This document shows positions 25,901 through 49,754 of a stretch of DNA of 64,000 nucleotides, one piece after another; position 1 is the stretch's first letter; each line of letters begins with the position of its first letter. The stretch spans positions 22,461,054-22,525,053 of the forward strand of contig NC_092562.1 in NCBI RefSeq assembly GCF_037975245.1, written 5' to 3'. The DNA is from Apostichopus japonicus. Lineage: Eukaryota; Echinodermata; Holothuroidea; Aspidochirotida; Stichopodidae. The position numbers and the translations under genes were made by a program. The notes below the pieces were generated by a model. That model ran no database searches and was not told the DNA's origin. It saw nothing but the letters and a program-made list of their open reading frames with translations.

Positions 25901-28900
25901 AACAAGTGGTGACCATTAAAGCATTTTAAGCTTTTATTGTTCAGAAAAAAATAAATATTAATGTCCACAACACGTAACTTGCGAAGACAACTTCAGGCAT
26001 ATTTAATAAAAGCAAACAGTAAGTTAGTACTGTTAATTTGAAGCAAGTTCTAAGGTTCAAAGAAATACTTATTTAGTTTTTAAATAATAGAACCTACTTT
26101 TTTTTACTCAATTCTTCATACTCACGATCAACTGTTATGTCGTTAAATATTCTATATACCACAATAGCAGAAATCTGTAAATCTTCTAACATTATTATTT
26201 TTTTTGTATAAGTTAGTTGAAGCATTCTGAGTGAAGGTCCCATTGAATGTTATGTTTCTAAAATACCTGAAAACATTATCTGAAAATGAACAAGTTACAT
26301 ACCTCTGGGTTTTTCAGAGACCAACAACAAACAATGCCTCCTTTCTGCTCTGTGAAACCAAACTGTCCGTAGCCCACGGCCAACAGATCCTAACGATGAA
26401 AATAAACAAGAAAACAAAATAAGACAAACATGAACAAAAAGCAAAACGTGTTCCAATAAAAAACATGCACAAAGGCTGATCTATATGCTATAGAGTTTAT
26501 GTGATAGGCTACCCCAGAAACATTCTGTTTCAGACATACACATAGTACATACTATAGTAAAATCGAATGTGATCTTGGTATTTACTTACAGGATTCAGTT
26601 GATTCCAAGCCATACAGCTGACGTTTCTACCCTTTGTGAGTAAACATGAATACGCCCAGAGTCTGTCTAAATTTGGTCCGAGCTGAGCGATGTCAACAGG
26701 TGCGTTCTTTTGCTCCTCAGGTGTCTCCTCTTTAACAGCATCGATGTCTAAATCAAAAATATAAATCACACATGAAGCTTCATCTGTTTGTATGTAATTC
26801 ATCCCCCCCCCCTCCCCCCAAACACACACATTACCTCTCCCCAATAAAAGGAGGATAAAAAGGGGCTTCCCATAACAATGGTACAACTCGTTACAGCAGA
26901 GATACTTTCGGAACTGCTTTATGGTAACAATAATTTGTGCAGATATTGACCCCATTGTGTTTGAGGTAATATTCCTCTTTCCACCAGTTTCTAAAGATGA
27001 TTTGGAACAGCAAGTTTGGAAAATGAAATGTATACTCAGATGTTAACAAGATTTTTTCTTTAGAGAAAATGAGCTATTTCTCAGTCATGACTTAGAATGA
27101 TATTTTTTAATACACTACCAATTGGTCTTAACAGACTTTCAAGGCTTGAGAGGAGGAAGTCACCTTGTTTTGAGTTTGAGTCACTTCTGGAAACCATTCA
27201 GAAGTTCTACATGGTGATGGGATGGAACAGGAGAATTCTTGTCAATTGTGCCTCAGTTTGTTACTCCAACCCATGAAATGACTTTTACAAGGAGAATCAT
27301 CTTATAAGTGGTTGAAGTACACTTATGACACTCACCTGGGAGGATATCCAGTCCCCTGTAAGCTGCCAGCTTAGCCTGGTAAATATTAAGGGTCACGACC
27401 CTCTCCATCACAAACAGATCTTTAACTAAATCTTCAGACTATAAACAGAAGCAACAAAAAGAATCAGGCTAGAACACTGACAGAAGCAGTCAGAGTAGGA
27501 AATCTTTAGTGGGAATCAGAGAGTTGTAGCAGCACATGGCATGACTTCATGACAAAGTATAGAGTGATTTACAGAAAATATTTTTGACTCTGTTTGTCAC
27601 TGATTATTATCTTTCATAAATCCGTAAATTGTTTTCATTGTGGAATTGCTGATGACCGCATCTCATTATAACAATTCTTATTATGTACCTGTCAGATGTG
27701 ATCATTCCTTTCACTGTGGAAACCCCTTATAATCTCAACACATTAGAGCAATTCTCATTATAGCAGCCGTAATAAAATGTGTTCATTCCTTTCATTGCTC
27801 ATTAGAGCAAAGAGAAGAACTCCCACAATATCACACCCAATAACATTTGTACAGTATACATTGCAACAATGGAACTATGGTAAAAAAGGAAATTTGCACT
27901 CACAGACTCAACACAACCGACAAAAAGTTGCATGTAGAGTAGTCATGAAAACTTAAGACAGTCTCCAAAAGCAATCTCACTTGGTTAAATTTGTTGCCAT
28001 TTAAACAGAACAAAGTACATTGGATTCATGACATGTACTGTAAATTTAGCCCATGTAACCAACCTCCAAAATGGCTTCATCTCTAGCTTTAGAGTGTTCT
28101 TGCTTTGATTTGTCCTGTTCCTCAGCAGTATTATCCATGTCAACTGATGAGGAGGTTAGCATGCTGGACTTGTTTTCACTTCCTACAAAGCATTCAAGAG
28201 AAGAATCAAAATGAAGGGTAAAATTGCTTTACATTTTGAGTCTTAAGTGGCTGACATAAGAGATTAGTTACCTTTAAAAGTTGTTGTAAAGATTTTAAAA
28301 CTATAATGCTATGATATCACTCCTGTCCTCCCTCCAAGCCTCCACCACCCATCTCCCCCCCCCCCACCCAACCCACTAATTTCAATATTGCTTTCTTTTG
28401 CCTACACATAATCTGATAATATATAAGAAAATCAACTGAGCAACCAACAGGCATGCAATGTCAATTTTTATATAGTGAGAACGAAAGCAAGGTGAAGACT
28501 GTTACGTGTAAACAAAGACAACAGATAGAAAGGTCTTATAAATTTGAAATAATTGAAAAGAACACATGGCAAGCTCAATTTAAGCAAGACTGCATGAGTT
28601 CATATATTTCTAATCATGCACAGCTGTTCGCTCATTGTAACGACTCCTTCAGAAATGGTCAACTTACCTCCAGATTTGCTACCCATTGAATCCTTGTTAA
28701 CATCTGAGCTGGATTTGTTTTCTGCTGCCTCAAATGTGTCACTTTCTGCATCTTCAGGAATGATCTCTGCTGTAGCTATTGCCAAAAAAAAAAGGAGAAA
28801 AAAAAAAAAGTTGAATAATTTAACAATAGTTTATAGATCAGAATAAATCATATAATGCTGTTCAAACTAACTATAAATGATACGTCTGGCAAGGATATGG

Positions 28901-31900
28901 CTCCTAAAAATTGACCCCAAGTTAAGGTTGGAAAGCTCTGGAATGAGATTTGAATCTTGTTATCTCTAAGATGTGCAGCTGCTCCAAAGGTTTTTTTTTT
29001 GTTTTGGACATGTTAACGACTGGTAAAGTTTGATGATAAATACTATAAAACCATGCTAAATACAAACAGATACTTACATCTCTATGCATACACCTGTTGC
29101 GTTTTAATCACTTCAAACTTGAAACTCTAACAATTGTAAACTGCAATGATATTGTCTATAACACAGTTTAAAATGAAGCTGGGGATTGTATTAGATAAAA
29201 GCCATTATGCTAGTTTCTCATAATGTAATCAAAATAAATGAGACTGGATTTAACACACCTTACAGTTTTGCTGTTTTCATCTTACTGAGAAATGCCAACA
29301 ATGTTAACAAACTGTAAATACAAGTTCCTTTAATTATAAATGCAACTTACAGGTTCCTTCAGAGACTTCATTGTTGTAAGTATCATATAAATCCCACGTG
29401 GTTGCAATACTGCCAGCATCCTGGGAAACAAATATACAATGATAGAATGTTCAAACTGGTATAAAAGGTTGCCATGGTTTGGATGCACTTTCATCAATGA
29501 CGTTATATATAGAACTAGTGACTGTTCTTCAAATTCACTTGACTTAAATCAATTTCTTTCATTGTAATCAACACAAGGAGCAGCAGTCACTCAAGGGTAT
29601 TTGCTGCCTATGAATTAATCCACCAGTGTCATTAATTTCTTCATGATAAGTCCTTCAGACCTCTTGGAAATTACCATGGATGTATCTAGTATTCAGCTGT
29701 ACATATCTATGCCATGGCAACTGCAGCAAAGGAGAGGGTAGTCTGTGGGATTGGAAGGGGTGGGGGGGGGGCAGGGGATGCGTACAGCATTTTATTGATT
29801 ATTTTATTATTACAGTTAATCAATGCAACTGCCACATGTATGCTGCTTGTGACTTGTCACTCATTTTCATCAACAGTATTTATTTTCAAGGAATTATTAT
29901 TTTAAATATGAAATGATGACATACCATGTGTTCCACCTTGGCTGTTTGTACATCTTTGTGTTTTGGCGCATCATTGAATGTTTGCATACCTCTGTCTGCA
30001 TATCTGTCATTGCCATCTCTTGCTTTGCATAACTGAAAGAAAGAAAAACCCAATGTTGTTCAACACTTTAACACAGCTAGGCAATGTGTTTGGTTAGTTG
30101 CTCTGGCTGATCAAACATTACACTGTCAAGCAGACTTCAGATATAGTATACAACTATAAAATATTAAATGCGAATTTAATTCAAATAAATGAAAAATAAT
30201 TCAATTTTTAACAAACTCTTTTTCAACTGGAAACGTGAAATAACATTGAGGTTTCAATGCCATAACTAGTTCATACTTTTTTATGGCTCAGTTATTCCTG
30301 AATACTTCCGTCCCGAGATACACCAAGGTTACAAGGTTTCAACTCTTTGACATCTCTTGGCCTAAAATCACCTTTGACCTCCTATAGATACACACTTTAT
30401 TGCTGTATATTATGTAGCATCCTCTAACTGAATCAGTAACTAGCTAAATTCACTTACCTACGTAAGAACAATATAGACCAAACTCACAGATGAATGTGTC
30501 ATTTTGACTGGAATTCTTCATGACATAACATGAAATGTAAAATATCTCTGTTTGTTCCTTCTTACAAGTATCATATTACACATTTGCCAAGCTGTTGTAC
30601 AATACAAAAGAAATTGTCACCTCTGTATACTTTTGATTCTTCGCCCGAATAGCTTCTGCCTCATCTGTCTCTTGAGAGGCACACGTCCCTGTAATATCCA
30701 ATAACCAGATCATTTCAGATTCAGTGAGAGTGATGTCAACGATCTTGTCCAGGTCTGCCTCTGAGAGCTCCTCCCGCACTTCTGCATGTTTCCTTTGAAC
30801 ATCTGCGTGTCATAGAAATTCAGAAACATGAGTCAAATATCTAATGTCCCCCAAAAAATACCCCAAAAAATGAACAAGGTTTGTCAAATTTGTGTAATTA
30901 TAATAACTAATTGATGCTTCATAAAATAATATTCTAACTCTCTCTCTAGCATCATTGGTCTCTTCACCATATCTTGTGATATTTACCTTATTGATGATAA
31001 GAACATTGATTAATAACAGGCTCAAAATGTCAATCAGTGTTACTTTGAAATTCTTTTGGCTGATAATCTCCAGTTAAGGTATGGTATCAACTTTGCTGCA
31101 AATTTTTTTTTGTCTTCAACCATCTCTCTTGCCATTTTACTTCCTTCTGCCTGGCAGTCTTCGACAAAAGTATGGGGACTCTTTGTTGACTTACCCAACC
31201 ATAAAGACAGGGAGGGGGGGGGGTTGGGGAGTGGGAAAACACACCTGCCAGTCCAGAGACAATGTTTGTAACTCCAGTTGTAGGCTCTGTGATTTCTTCT
31301 GCGAACGAATCTCTAGATGAACGACTAGACTGGTGAGACAAGGTGGTTCCGAAGAGTGACCTACAAAAAGTTGTGAAAAAAAATGTGAAAGTTGAACCAA
31401 CGCGTCTTCATTTCATCAATGCTTTAGCTACATATCTATTTCTAAGGTTTCAAATGCTGAACTGCTTTAAGATGGAATACCTCTGATAGCCATGTAATTT
31501 CTTCTCCCTGCCTATAAATTCTTAGGAAGTGGACTACTGAGAAACCTGAAAGCTTCTGTTAGAATACTTCCAATCTTTTTTCAAATTTCTAATGGTACTC
31601 CAGTAGTCAGATAGGACCAACCTGTTTGGATGACTAAAATCAGCTGTGGAAGTTGTCCAATGGATGACTAGTTGTCTACATTAAGTTAAAATTTCATTAA
31701 ACTTAAACAGTTAGGGCTATCACTTAATAGGTAATATTATAAATTGCTATTACCACCAAAGCTGGGGTTCTGTCAACCAACCTACAAATCTCTCCTACAG
31801 TGACAAGCTGCAGGTCATTGTAATTTTGTTACATTTTTTGGGACAACCAAATTGCTGTTCAGACAACAGATATGTAAGTCCTGGCTGACTGAGGGACAAC

Positions 31901-34900
31901 CAGAAAAAAATCCCTACAGTTGTGTCCTGTATTGATATTTCTAATAGAAATTACACTTATTGACGTATAAAATGGCCATATGGGATACAGCCCTGGGGTC
32001 AATGGAGACTACAAAAACAGTGACCTGGTGATATTATTGTCTTCAGGGCCTGACCTGCCTCTCACGGCCCCTTCAAAAGAACGGAAAGAATATTATGACC
32101 CATAAATGTCTGTGGAACAAGAAACCCTGAAGTTGTCCCAGGGACCACCAGTTTGTGTATTAAGTGATAAAAGTATTAAGTGATACCTTTCATTACACAC
32201 ATTAATTCTTAATTAGGGAGCCAAAGATGCTAGTTGGACAATTTTTGAAAAAAAGTCAGGTTTACTCAGGGACACAAAGGGGACAACTGGAAAACCTGGA
32301 CCTCTATGAATGAATACTTAATGTTTTATGCAGTTGTTTAGTAACAATGTAAGAAACCTGTGGTTTACACCACTGTACCTTGTAAATGGTGCAGCAAAGC
32401 TTGTCACTCCAGTCTGATATATTGAAGCTTGAGACATCAGATCTGTTGGCTTTCCATAGAGAACAAATCATTGTTAAACACTACCCGACACAACACTGCA
32501 AGTTCAAATTGTACTTGAATGACAACTGAGAAAAATATCTTCGAGTTACACAGTTACATAACTATGTATCAGTTACATGCCAAACAAATGCACAAAAATA
32601 ACATATCATTTGTCATTGTAATTTTTACCTAAAGAGAATACTTCCACACACACATCTAACACAAAGAAACAAAATCATAGCATTTCAGCTTGTAACAAGC
32701 ACTCTTCAAATTGATAATGCATGCTCGTTCCCCAAAGAATCAAGAGTTGGCCAAGATCTGCAAAGTAGACCTATCATCCATCATTACATATATTCTTATT
32801 TGTATACAGCCGTCTACAAACAGAATTAAATCTACTGATTTCACGCATAAAAGAAACATAGACGTTAGCAAAAAGTAAACTCTGAATTCGAGTAGAACGT
32901 TGGAAACCCATAGTAAAAATATTATTGGGTGAGGAAAGATATACAGTGTATTATCCTTAAGATAAAGTTGTATCCCACCAAACTGAACTAGATACAGCTG
33001 TACGTTGGCCTGGGCTAATCCCTGTTCATGTTCCTTTCATACTGCTGACCATGGTGTACCTGCACACAATGGTGTAATGAGCACAAATAGTAACTTACTG
33101 TTCCTGTGCTGGATTCTCCAGCAGCAAATATTTTGCTCTGGTTCTGCTTGACGGTTGTTGGATCGACGATGAACAGTGGCAAAGGAGTAACGTCAGTGCC
33201 ATCCTCATCAAACACCTAACAGAGAAATAAACATCAAAGTGGGCCCATTATTTCTTCTCATATTCTCGCAAATCAAGTTTCATATGCTAAAATAACTATC
33301 TGACAGACTGGATAGTTACGAGACAAAAAAGTGGAATATAAGTAAGACTTTACTACAAATTTACCTTTTGCTAATAGACCCCTCTCAGTAGAGGACAAAT
33401 GTGTAAAATATAAGTTTATTCACAAATATTATATTCATTTACTCATTCAAGTTGTTAAAAAATTGTTGAACATCAATATCATGACAGTTTTGGCTTTATT
33501 TTAGCTTTATTTATAACTCCCAACAGCACAAAATTACTTTATTTATAATTTTATTTGGCTTTATTTATAATGGCTTTATTTATATATGGCTTTATTTATA
33601 ATTTTGGCTTTATTTATAACTCCTAACAGCACAAAACTACTACATATAAGCAGGGCTCAAAATAGACAGGGGCGAAGGGCGATTCGCCCTATGAAGTTGA
33701 AAAATCGCCCCAGAAAAGAAATCACAGGGGCGAAAAAAAAATTTAAATAACGCTAAAATCGCCCTCCAAATGTACTTTTCAGTCAACAGGCACTGCAAGT
33801 TTAAAAAGATGACACAATACTGTGAAATAAATCACTGAAAAAAACCCTAACTGCCGATCCTTTCGTTATAACAGCTTGGTTTGTACGTTCGCTCACACAC
33901 GAATTAATCTAGTCTAGTCAACAATGCAATACGAAAACCCCCACTCAATAGCCAACCACCTAGCTAGCTAAAAAAATATCGGTTCATCACGTGATCATTT
34001 TCGCACACCCGTGTATGTGTATTTTTTTTCTCCCAGCTAGGTGTTGTGTATCACGGTACTGTGGAAAGAGTGAGCTAACATTGAAAGCTCCTGCGATGTT
34101 TTTCCTAATATACCCAAAAGGCAGGAGGGAAAGTTTTGCGTCGTAGTAACGACCATGCAGTCTGTCTAGTTACAAAATGGCGGGAAATTTCCGACTCCTT
34201 TTTAATAGAAAAATCGGAACCGCAGCTGACTTACGTCGTAGGACATGGTGCCGTGTGGGTTATTTATGAACAGCGAACAGACTTGTTTCGATATAGGGGA
34301 ATTGATCAAATGACTAACATGATAAAAAGATATAGGCCTATGAACCAATGGGGGGAGGGGTATATTAATGTGATATTGCGGATTTCCGTGATTTCTTTTC
34401 TACCTCCAAAATTTACACCTGCCAATTTCTGTGAATTTCTAACAAAAGCATTACTATATTATTTGATCCGTCATTTATATTTTTCATTATCGATGCATAT
34501 CCAACCTGCAGGGGGACAAAACTATTATCCTAACACACTGTAGCATACGCAAACTGGAGCCTATACCGTAAATTTTTCTCGGGATTTTCATAACGTTCCC
34601 AACAATATTGCAACGATATTTTCATAAGTTTCCCATGATTTTCAATATTTCAGTATCATTAGATTAGGGACAATTGAGGAGAAGTGTAGTGCTGTAGCTG
34701 CTGAATATTATGATTAAAACTGACCATTGTGTACATTTAATGAACAGTTACTTTTTAATTATGGGTCGCCATGATTTAATATAATCAAGTCGGGTGCAAA
34801 CAACAGGCTAGGCATGTGGCTTCAGTGTGCGCATTTTGAGTGTGAAACTTTGCATTGAGAGTTCTAATAAATTTAAAATTCTTTAAACCTCAATTTTCTC

Positions 34901-36647
34901 AGAGCTTCTGGGGGCTTCGATCCCCATACCCCAACCAAGGCGTTGCCCATGGACCCTACCACGGGCACTAAGGCAGGCCCATGGTCCCCACCTATAATTG
35001 TGTCGCACTGCCTGCTGACTGACGCCCTCTGCATTAGTATAGTATCACCCACAAAGTTCTGTGATTTTTTTTTTTATCCCAGGCTCATCCCTGTATATGG
35101 ATTTTACTGATAAAATGTTGTAAAATTAATCAATTTTGTAGCTACAATTTGTACAGAAAAAACAGCCCTTGCAACACCAAAAAGAGCCCCCGTCATCAGT
35201 AAAACAGCCCTCATAAAAATCTGCTTGTGCTGAAAAGAGCCCTCGTCACCAAAAAATTATTTTGAGCCCTGCATATTAGGTAAATTTCTAACAAGTTGTA
35301 ACCATGATCATTCCCACACAAGTGCTTGTAGAGCTGTTATGATGAGAATGAAATCCACACAATATTTATTTTGGGTAAAAATGTTTTCAACAACTAAGCA
35401 TAAAACTGCCGAGGTGGTTAGGCTGCAATGTGACATATATGCAAGCAATGGAAGGATATCATTGGATTTGTGAACACAAAAAGAGGTAGAAAAACAAACT
35501 TGCAGCTTTGGACTTGACATGCTGATGCAGGTTGCCTGTGGACAATGCATGCTTCAGTGTGAAACTTAGATTTCATTGCATAAGAGATCATTTGATGTTA
35601 GCATAGCTGTAAGGGAGTAACAGTGGCTTTTTGTCACAAGTAAAAAGAACTTGGAAAGAAATTGAGTGTCATGGCAGAGAATTGTAGTTGAGTTACTCGC
35701 CCAAGACTAGAGTAAATAGCATTCCAGTACTTAGTGGTACAGAAGCCAAGCTACTGTTGTTTGCTAATGCAGCAGTATCCTTTCAGATGTTCATTGGAAA
35801 TTGCTTGGGACAACATAGGTGCTGTCATCATAGGAGGCTACTGTACTAATCCTGTGACATCGTACTATACTTTGTTTACTACTTTCTTTTGAGATCCCTG
35901 TACAAATTTCGAATGTGCATTACAGTACATGACAGCATGTATATCTTAGAAAGTATTTATGTTGGATTTTGTACTATAAGGTTTCAAATATGGAGACTGA
36001 AAAGTAGCTTGATTTAGTGGAGAGGGATTTTAATTTTGGAGAGGAGAATCCCTGTCTTGATTGCCAAATGGTAGTAGTAGTAGTAGTAGTGTTAAACAAT
36101 TTGATCAAGGCCTATTATATGGCTGTTTTAGTTATACAAGTTAACAATGTTAAATCACCATGCTTTCAGCCATGGCTGGAAAAATTGTAAATTTCTTGGC
36201 AAGCCAAAAATTATTGCCTAGGCCGAAGGTCTGGCAGATGGTTGCACTTTAGCATACATCCTACACCAGGCAGGCAATTGAAATCACACAGCTAATGTAA
36301 ACAGCACACAAAACTGTCACCACAAAGGTGATTTTCAACACACCAACAGTACCACTAAATTTATGAAGATTGAGTATGATTTTTAGCACACCTGGCATTT
36401 TAAAGAGAAAAGGCACATGTTGCAGTAAGTCACACCTACCTGTACAGCTGTCTGTACTTTCAACCCAATCTTGCTCTCAAGTTTGCTATCGATACCAGTC
36501 TGACTTTTACGGCTTGAGGAATTGACCGTTGTCCGTGATCCCATACCAATTGTGACATTTTTCTCTTTAAAGAGGCGACTCTGGCTTACAGATCCAGCAG
36601 CTTTACTTCTGGTTAGGTTTCCTGCTGGCACCTTCAGTCCAGATCCT
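16972..36647 (-). CDS. DNAI4: Axonemal dynein intermediate chain 4 (WDR78), 21 exons mapped
   Basis: Exons in gene order: 36647-36440, 33215-33099, 32449-32379, 31360-31245, 30802-30621, 30032-29925, 29420-29351, 28775-28668, 28182-28064, 27438-27336, 26747-26590, 26389-26303, 25854-25777, 24267-24194, 22073-21932, 21339-21185, 20721-20634, 20317-20189, 19409-19312, 17990-17915, 17049-16972. All junctions are GT-AG and keep phase, giving about 788 residues (human: about 850). The N-terminal half is low-complexity and carries VFDEDGTDVTPLPL, ITLTESEMIWLLDI and GMQTFNDAPKHKDVQ, blocks specific to WDR78. The WD-repeat half includes DLLAVGYGQFGF, APVWQLQW, YLAGTEDGHIHKCSCSYNEQ, VFLSCSADWS and LLVGDSEGQVSVYQLRN. 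By family knowledge it is an intermediate chain of inner-arm dynein f in cilia and flagella. The first coding exon and the terminal exon after NMPVVQNNQ are not found. Acceptor choice is ambiguous by 2 nt for the first exon and 6 nt for exon 28775-28668. DNAI1 fits less well. Confidence 0.92.
22174..24042. mobile_element. TTAA-flanked element with long inverted ends
   Basis: The termini AGACCAACTATGGAG and CTCCATAGTTGGTCT are a perfect 15-bp inverted repeat, each bordered outside by TTAA (22170-22173 and 24043-24046). The inverted similarity continues inward: GTGTGACGTCATTGTTTGTA near 22389 matches the complement of TACAAACAGTGACGTCACAT near 23823. A TTAA target duplication is typical of piggyBac and Kolobok superfamilies; which one is not decided. 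No transposase frame was seen in 1.87 kb, so it is non-autonomous. It lies in a DNAI4 intron. Confidence 0.8.
24965..25348 (-). mobile_element. tRNA-derived SINE with a conserved central body
   Basis: On the minus strand the head reads GTTGTGGTCAAGTGGTTAAG (A-box) and GGATTACAGGTTCGAGCCC (B-box), followed by TTGGGCAAGGCGCTTTATC and CACCCAGGTGTATAAATGGG. This order is familiar from SINE bodies shared widely among marine deuterostomes. The copy is nearly full length and ends near GACTGTAAACCTTC. It is intronic in DNAI4 and in the same orientation as the gene. Plus-strand frames at 24997-25306 are its shadow. Confidence 0.75.
25458..25549 (+). mobile_element. Severely truncated LINE tail with 14-bp target duplication
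   Basis: A 92-bp insert is flanked by exact copies of TTTGACCTAACCTT (25444-25457 and 25550-25563). Translated on the plus strand it gives EEAINLAQDCDTWRRLI then EHVGYTRL, which looks like the extreme C-terminus of a LINE reverse transcriptase (the ArDrxxWR motif), followed by a short CTACTACTAC tail. This is what a 5'-truncated target-primed insertion should look like. Clade is not decided. Confidence 0.65.
31755..31925 (+). repeat. Interspersed repeat, unclassified copy 1
   Basis: The run CCAACCTACAAATCTCTCC, then TACAGTGA, then GGGACAACCAAATTGCTGTT and a later GGGACAACCAG is matched in order by diverged sequence at 53250-53405. No terminal features were recognised. It is intronic in DNAI4. 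Confidence 0.4.
33491..33640 (+). repeat. Tandem GGCTTTATTTATAA repeat
   Basis: About seven irregular copies of a 14-16 bp unit containing GGCTTTATTTATAA. The array begins and ends with similar longer blocks (TTTATTTATAACTCC then AACAGCACAAAA), so it looks like an expanded duplication. It abuts the hAT-like element at 33651. Confidence 0.7.
33651..35271. mobile_element. hAT-like transposon, TIR CAGGGCTCAAAATA, 8-bp target duplication
   Basis: The ends CAGGGCTCAAAATA (left) and TATTTTGAGCCCTG (right, with an extra A before it) are inverted repeats. CATATAAG on the left and CATATTAG on the right match at 7 of 8 bases, the duplication length of hAT elements. Both subterminal regions carry related GGGCGA/GAGCCC motifs. 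The 1.6-kb interior has only a 135-residue frame (34136-34543) with no transposase motif, so it appears non-autonomous or heavily decayed. It lies in the largest DNAI4 intron. Confidence 0.8.
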
Positions 36648-38909
36648 CTTTATGGAAGGAATTTAAATTATGGAAGTATGAAACTGTCATCAAACAAATT
36701 TGAATTCATGTTACCAAACAAGTTCAAATATTTTTCTTGACTTTTGTATTTCATCTCCTAGACTACAAATGTTGATGAATCTTGAAGTGGCAGCCAAAAT
36801 CACACACTATACCTCTCACATACTCAAAACAATTCTTGCCAAATTCCTGAAAAATTCTCTTTGCAAAGTTTACAGATTTTTTTTAAAACATTTATAGATC
36901 TATTAAAGTGAGTTTCAATACCCGTTTGTTGATGAATTTCGGAAAACATACTTCAGAAGTAGATTCAATCTTTCTCATTCTAAATGCACCCTGACCAGGT
37001 GGATTTAATGAAGAAAAGCTGTCGCAACCAAAAGAAAGTAATTTATTTTCTGTTGCCCTTATGGCACGAAGTATTTACCATAAATTCCCTGGGAACACCC
37101 ATATCAGCATGTTCATTAGACAAATGTAAACGAAAAAGGCTACACATGCAGCCCAATCAAGATTTTTACAGTCCTATACTCGTATCGTCAACTTATACAA
37201 TTTAAAAAAAGAGGAAACCTCTGACACCAGTTTATTCATTGCAATGGATGGAAATGACACAATTTTGCAAGCTATATCGGTAAGATTGAGAGAAAGATAC
37301 TGCTCAAAAGAAGGATTGAAGTTTTCAGAATCTACAGACTTGTTAAAAAAACTGGCGAATTTTATTCAGCACAAATTTTTTATCGACAGAACACTAATAA
37401 TAAATAATGAATATTGGTATGAAAGTTGCATAGAATGTTGTCATTTTCATTGAGCTATTAGTGCACTAAAGTCAGGTCCAAGAAGGTAGTGGTATTACAG
37501 TACTTAGGCCTAGGCCTAGGTAATTTTGGTTATTTTTTGGGTGTGACTGTGAGATTTCCAAATGCCAAGAAACATGCAAAACTGGGGGGAGGGTGTTATA
37601 AGTTTAAAAAAAAACACAATTTGTTCAGCATATACCACAAATATATGTAACTCTGCTTGCCTGCTGTATCATTGCTAGTAATTTTTGGAGGTGCATCAAT
37701 TACAAAGGTGTGTCAATTATGAAGCCTTTATTATACAACTTGTAGCTGTAGAAGTATAGTCAGTATTGCGAAGTTCGGCATACTGCGAAGTTCGAACACC
37801 CTAAGAAATACACGATTTCACCATGAAAACCTACAGGAAGAGCCAAATTTCACCAAAAAGTACGAAGCTACAGTTATTTTCTCTCCAAAATGACCCGTGT
37901 GCAAGAAATTACTTACATATTTGTCAATAAAATGACGAAGATCTATGATGTCTGTTATAATTACTGAAAGAGCAACTGCGCCACCAATTTTATCACCAGC
38001 GCCACACTGTGGGTTGCGTGTCCGAACTTCGCAATACTCTAGCACAGAAATACAAGTTCCACAATCACGAAGAATCTTCTTGTAAAACAACGTGAAAACA
38101 GTTTGCAGGAAAGAAAGTTTGGCCGTGTATCGTACTATAACACAATTCTCCCACCATATGAAGTATATTTTCCGGTGATTTAGACCAGAAGATTTAGTTT
38201 GGGGGTGTTTTAAGTCATAAGTGTCCGAACTTCGAAGTCACCATGCTACAATACATTCTGTTTGGGGACACGCAGCGTTACTGTACATCACTGACTAGCC
38301 TTTACAACTTAGGCATGCACAGGCCTACAACAAAGTTCTTGGGCTACATTTCCTAGAAAAAATAAATAATTACAATTAATCTTTCTTGTCATAGTGTATG
38401 GGATAGTATTATACTTTATAGCCCAACGAACTTTAACGTCCATGTAATAAACCCCATAGACTTGGCCTAACCTTGCCTATTTCTTACGATAAGTTAGAAT
38501 AGGCTATGCCTAACGTAGTTTAGAACTGACCCTCCTTTTGATTTGTTCGTTGACATATTCAATTTACTTGCACCTATGACTATGTTGCCATTCACCAAAT
38601 GATACGCAGATTTATATAAATATTATTTAGATGCTATCCAACAGGTCACACATATTATGGACGATTTTAATTATAATCTTCATCTCAATTATGGTGAGAG
38701 CCGACGCCAAATTCGTTGCTAAGGTTCTTTGAAAGTTCGATGAACCTAATTTTGCCTACTTTTCGGTATAGAAGAAAACTTTTTATTGGATAAAACTAAT
38801 GACACATACTTCTGTCGACCAATCACAGCTGCCTTGACATAGAAGAGTCCAAACCGGTTGAGGCAGGTCACAGGTAAAATCTAGCCTATCCCATATTAGT
38901 ATCCTAATA
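36648..38909. promoter_or_regulatory. Divergent intergenic region, probable DNAI4/MIER1 shared promoter
   Basis: This gap separates the first mapped DNAI4 exon from the MIER1 start codon and should contain the missing DNAI4 first exon. CCAAT boxes appear at 38818-38822 (GACCAATCACAG) and, inverted, at 38784 (TATTGGAT). Possible half-sites for the ciliary RFX X-box are GTTGCCAT at 38584 and GTTGCTAAGG at 38717. All are short motifs and need support. A pair of inverted repeats at 37762-38038 looks like a small transposon. Confidence 0.45.
37762..38038. mobile_element. Small inverted-repeat element (AGTATTGCGAAGTTCGG)
   Basis: AGTATTGCGAAGTTCGG at 37762-37778 is perfectly inverted as CCGAACTTCGCAATACT at 38022-38038. 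A second pair of related motifs, TGCGAAGTTCGAACAC near 37783 and GTGTCCGAACTTCGAAG near 38220, brackets the right part again, suggesting a nested or rearranged MITE. No target duplication was identified. Confidence 0.5.

Positions 38910-49754
<10,845 letters not shown>

Noticed and set aside
34136-34543. 135-residue plus-strand frame inside the hAT-like element
   Set aside because: No BED, DDE or hAT dimerisation motif could be seen.
16972-36647. Assignment of the WD-repeat gene to DNAI1
   Set aside because: Blocks such as ITLTESEMIWLLDI, GTEDGHIHKCSCSYNEQ and FISRQASGLCFDFH match WDR78/DNAI4 better.
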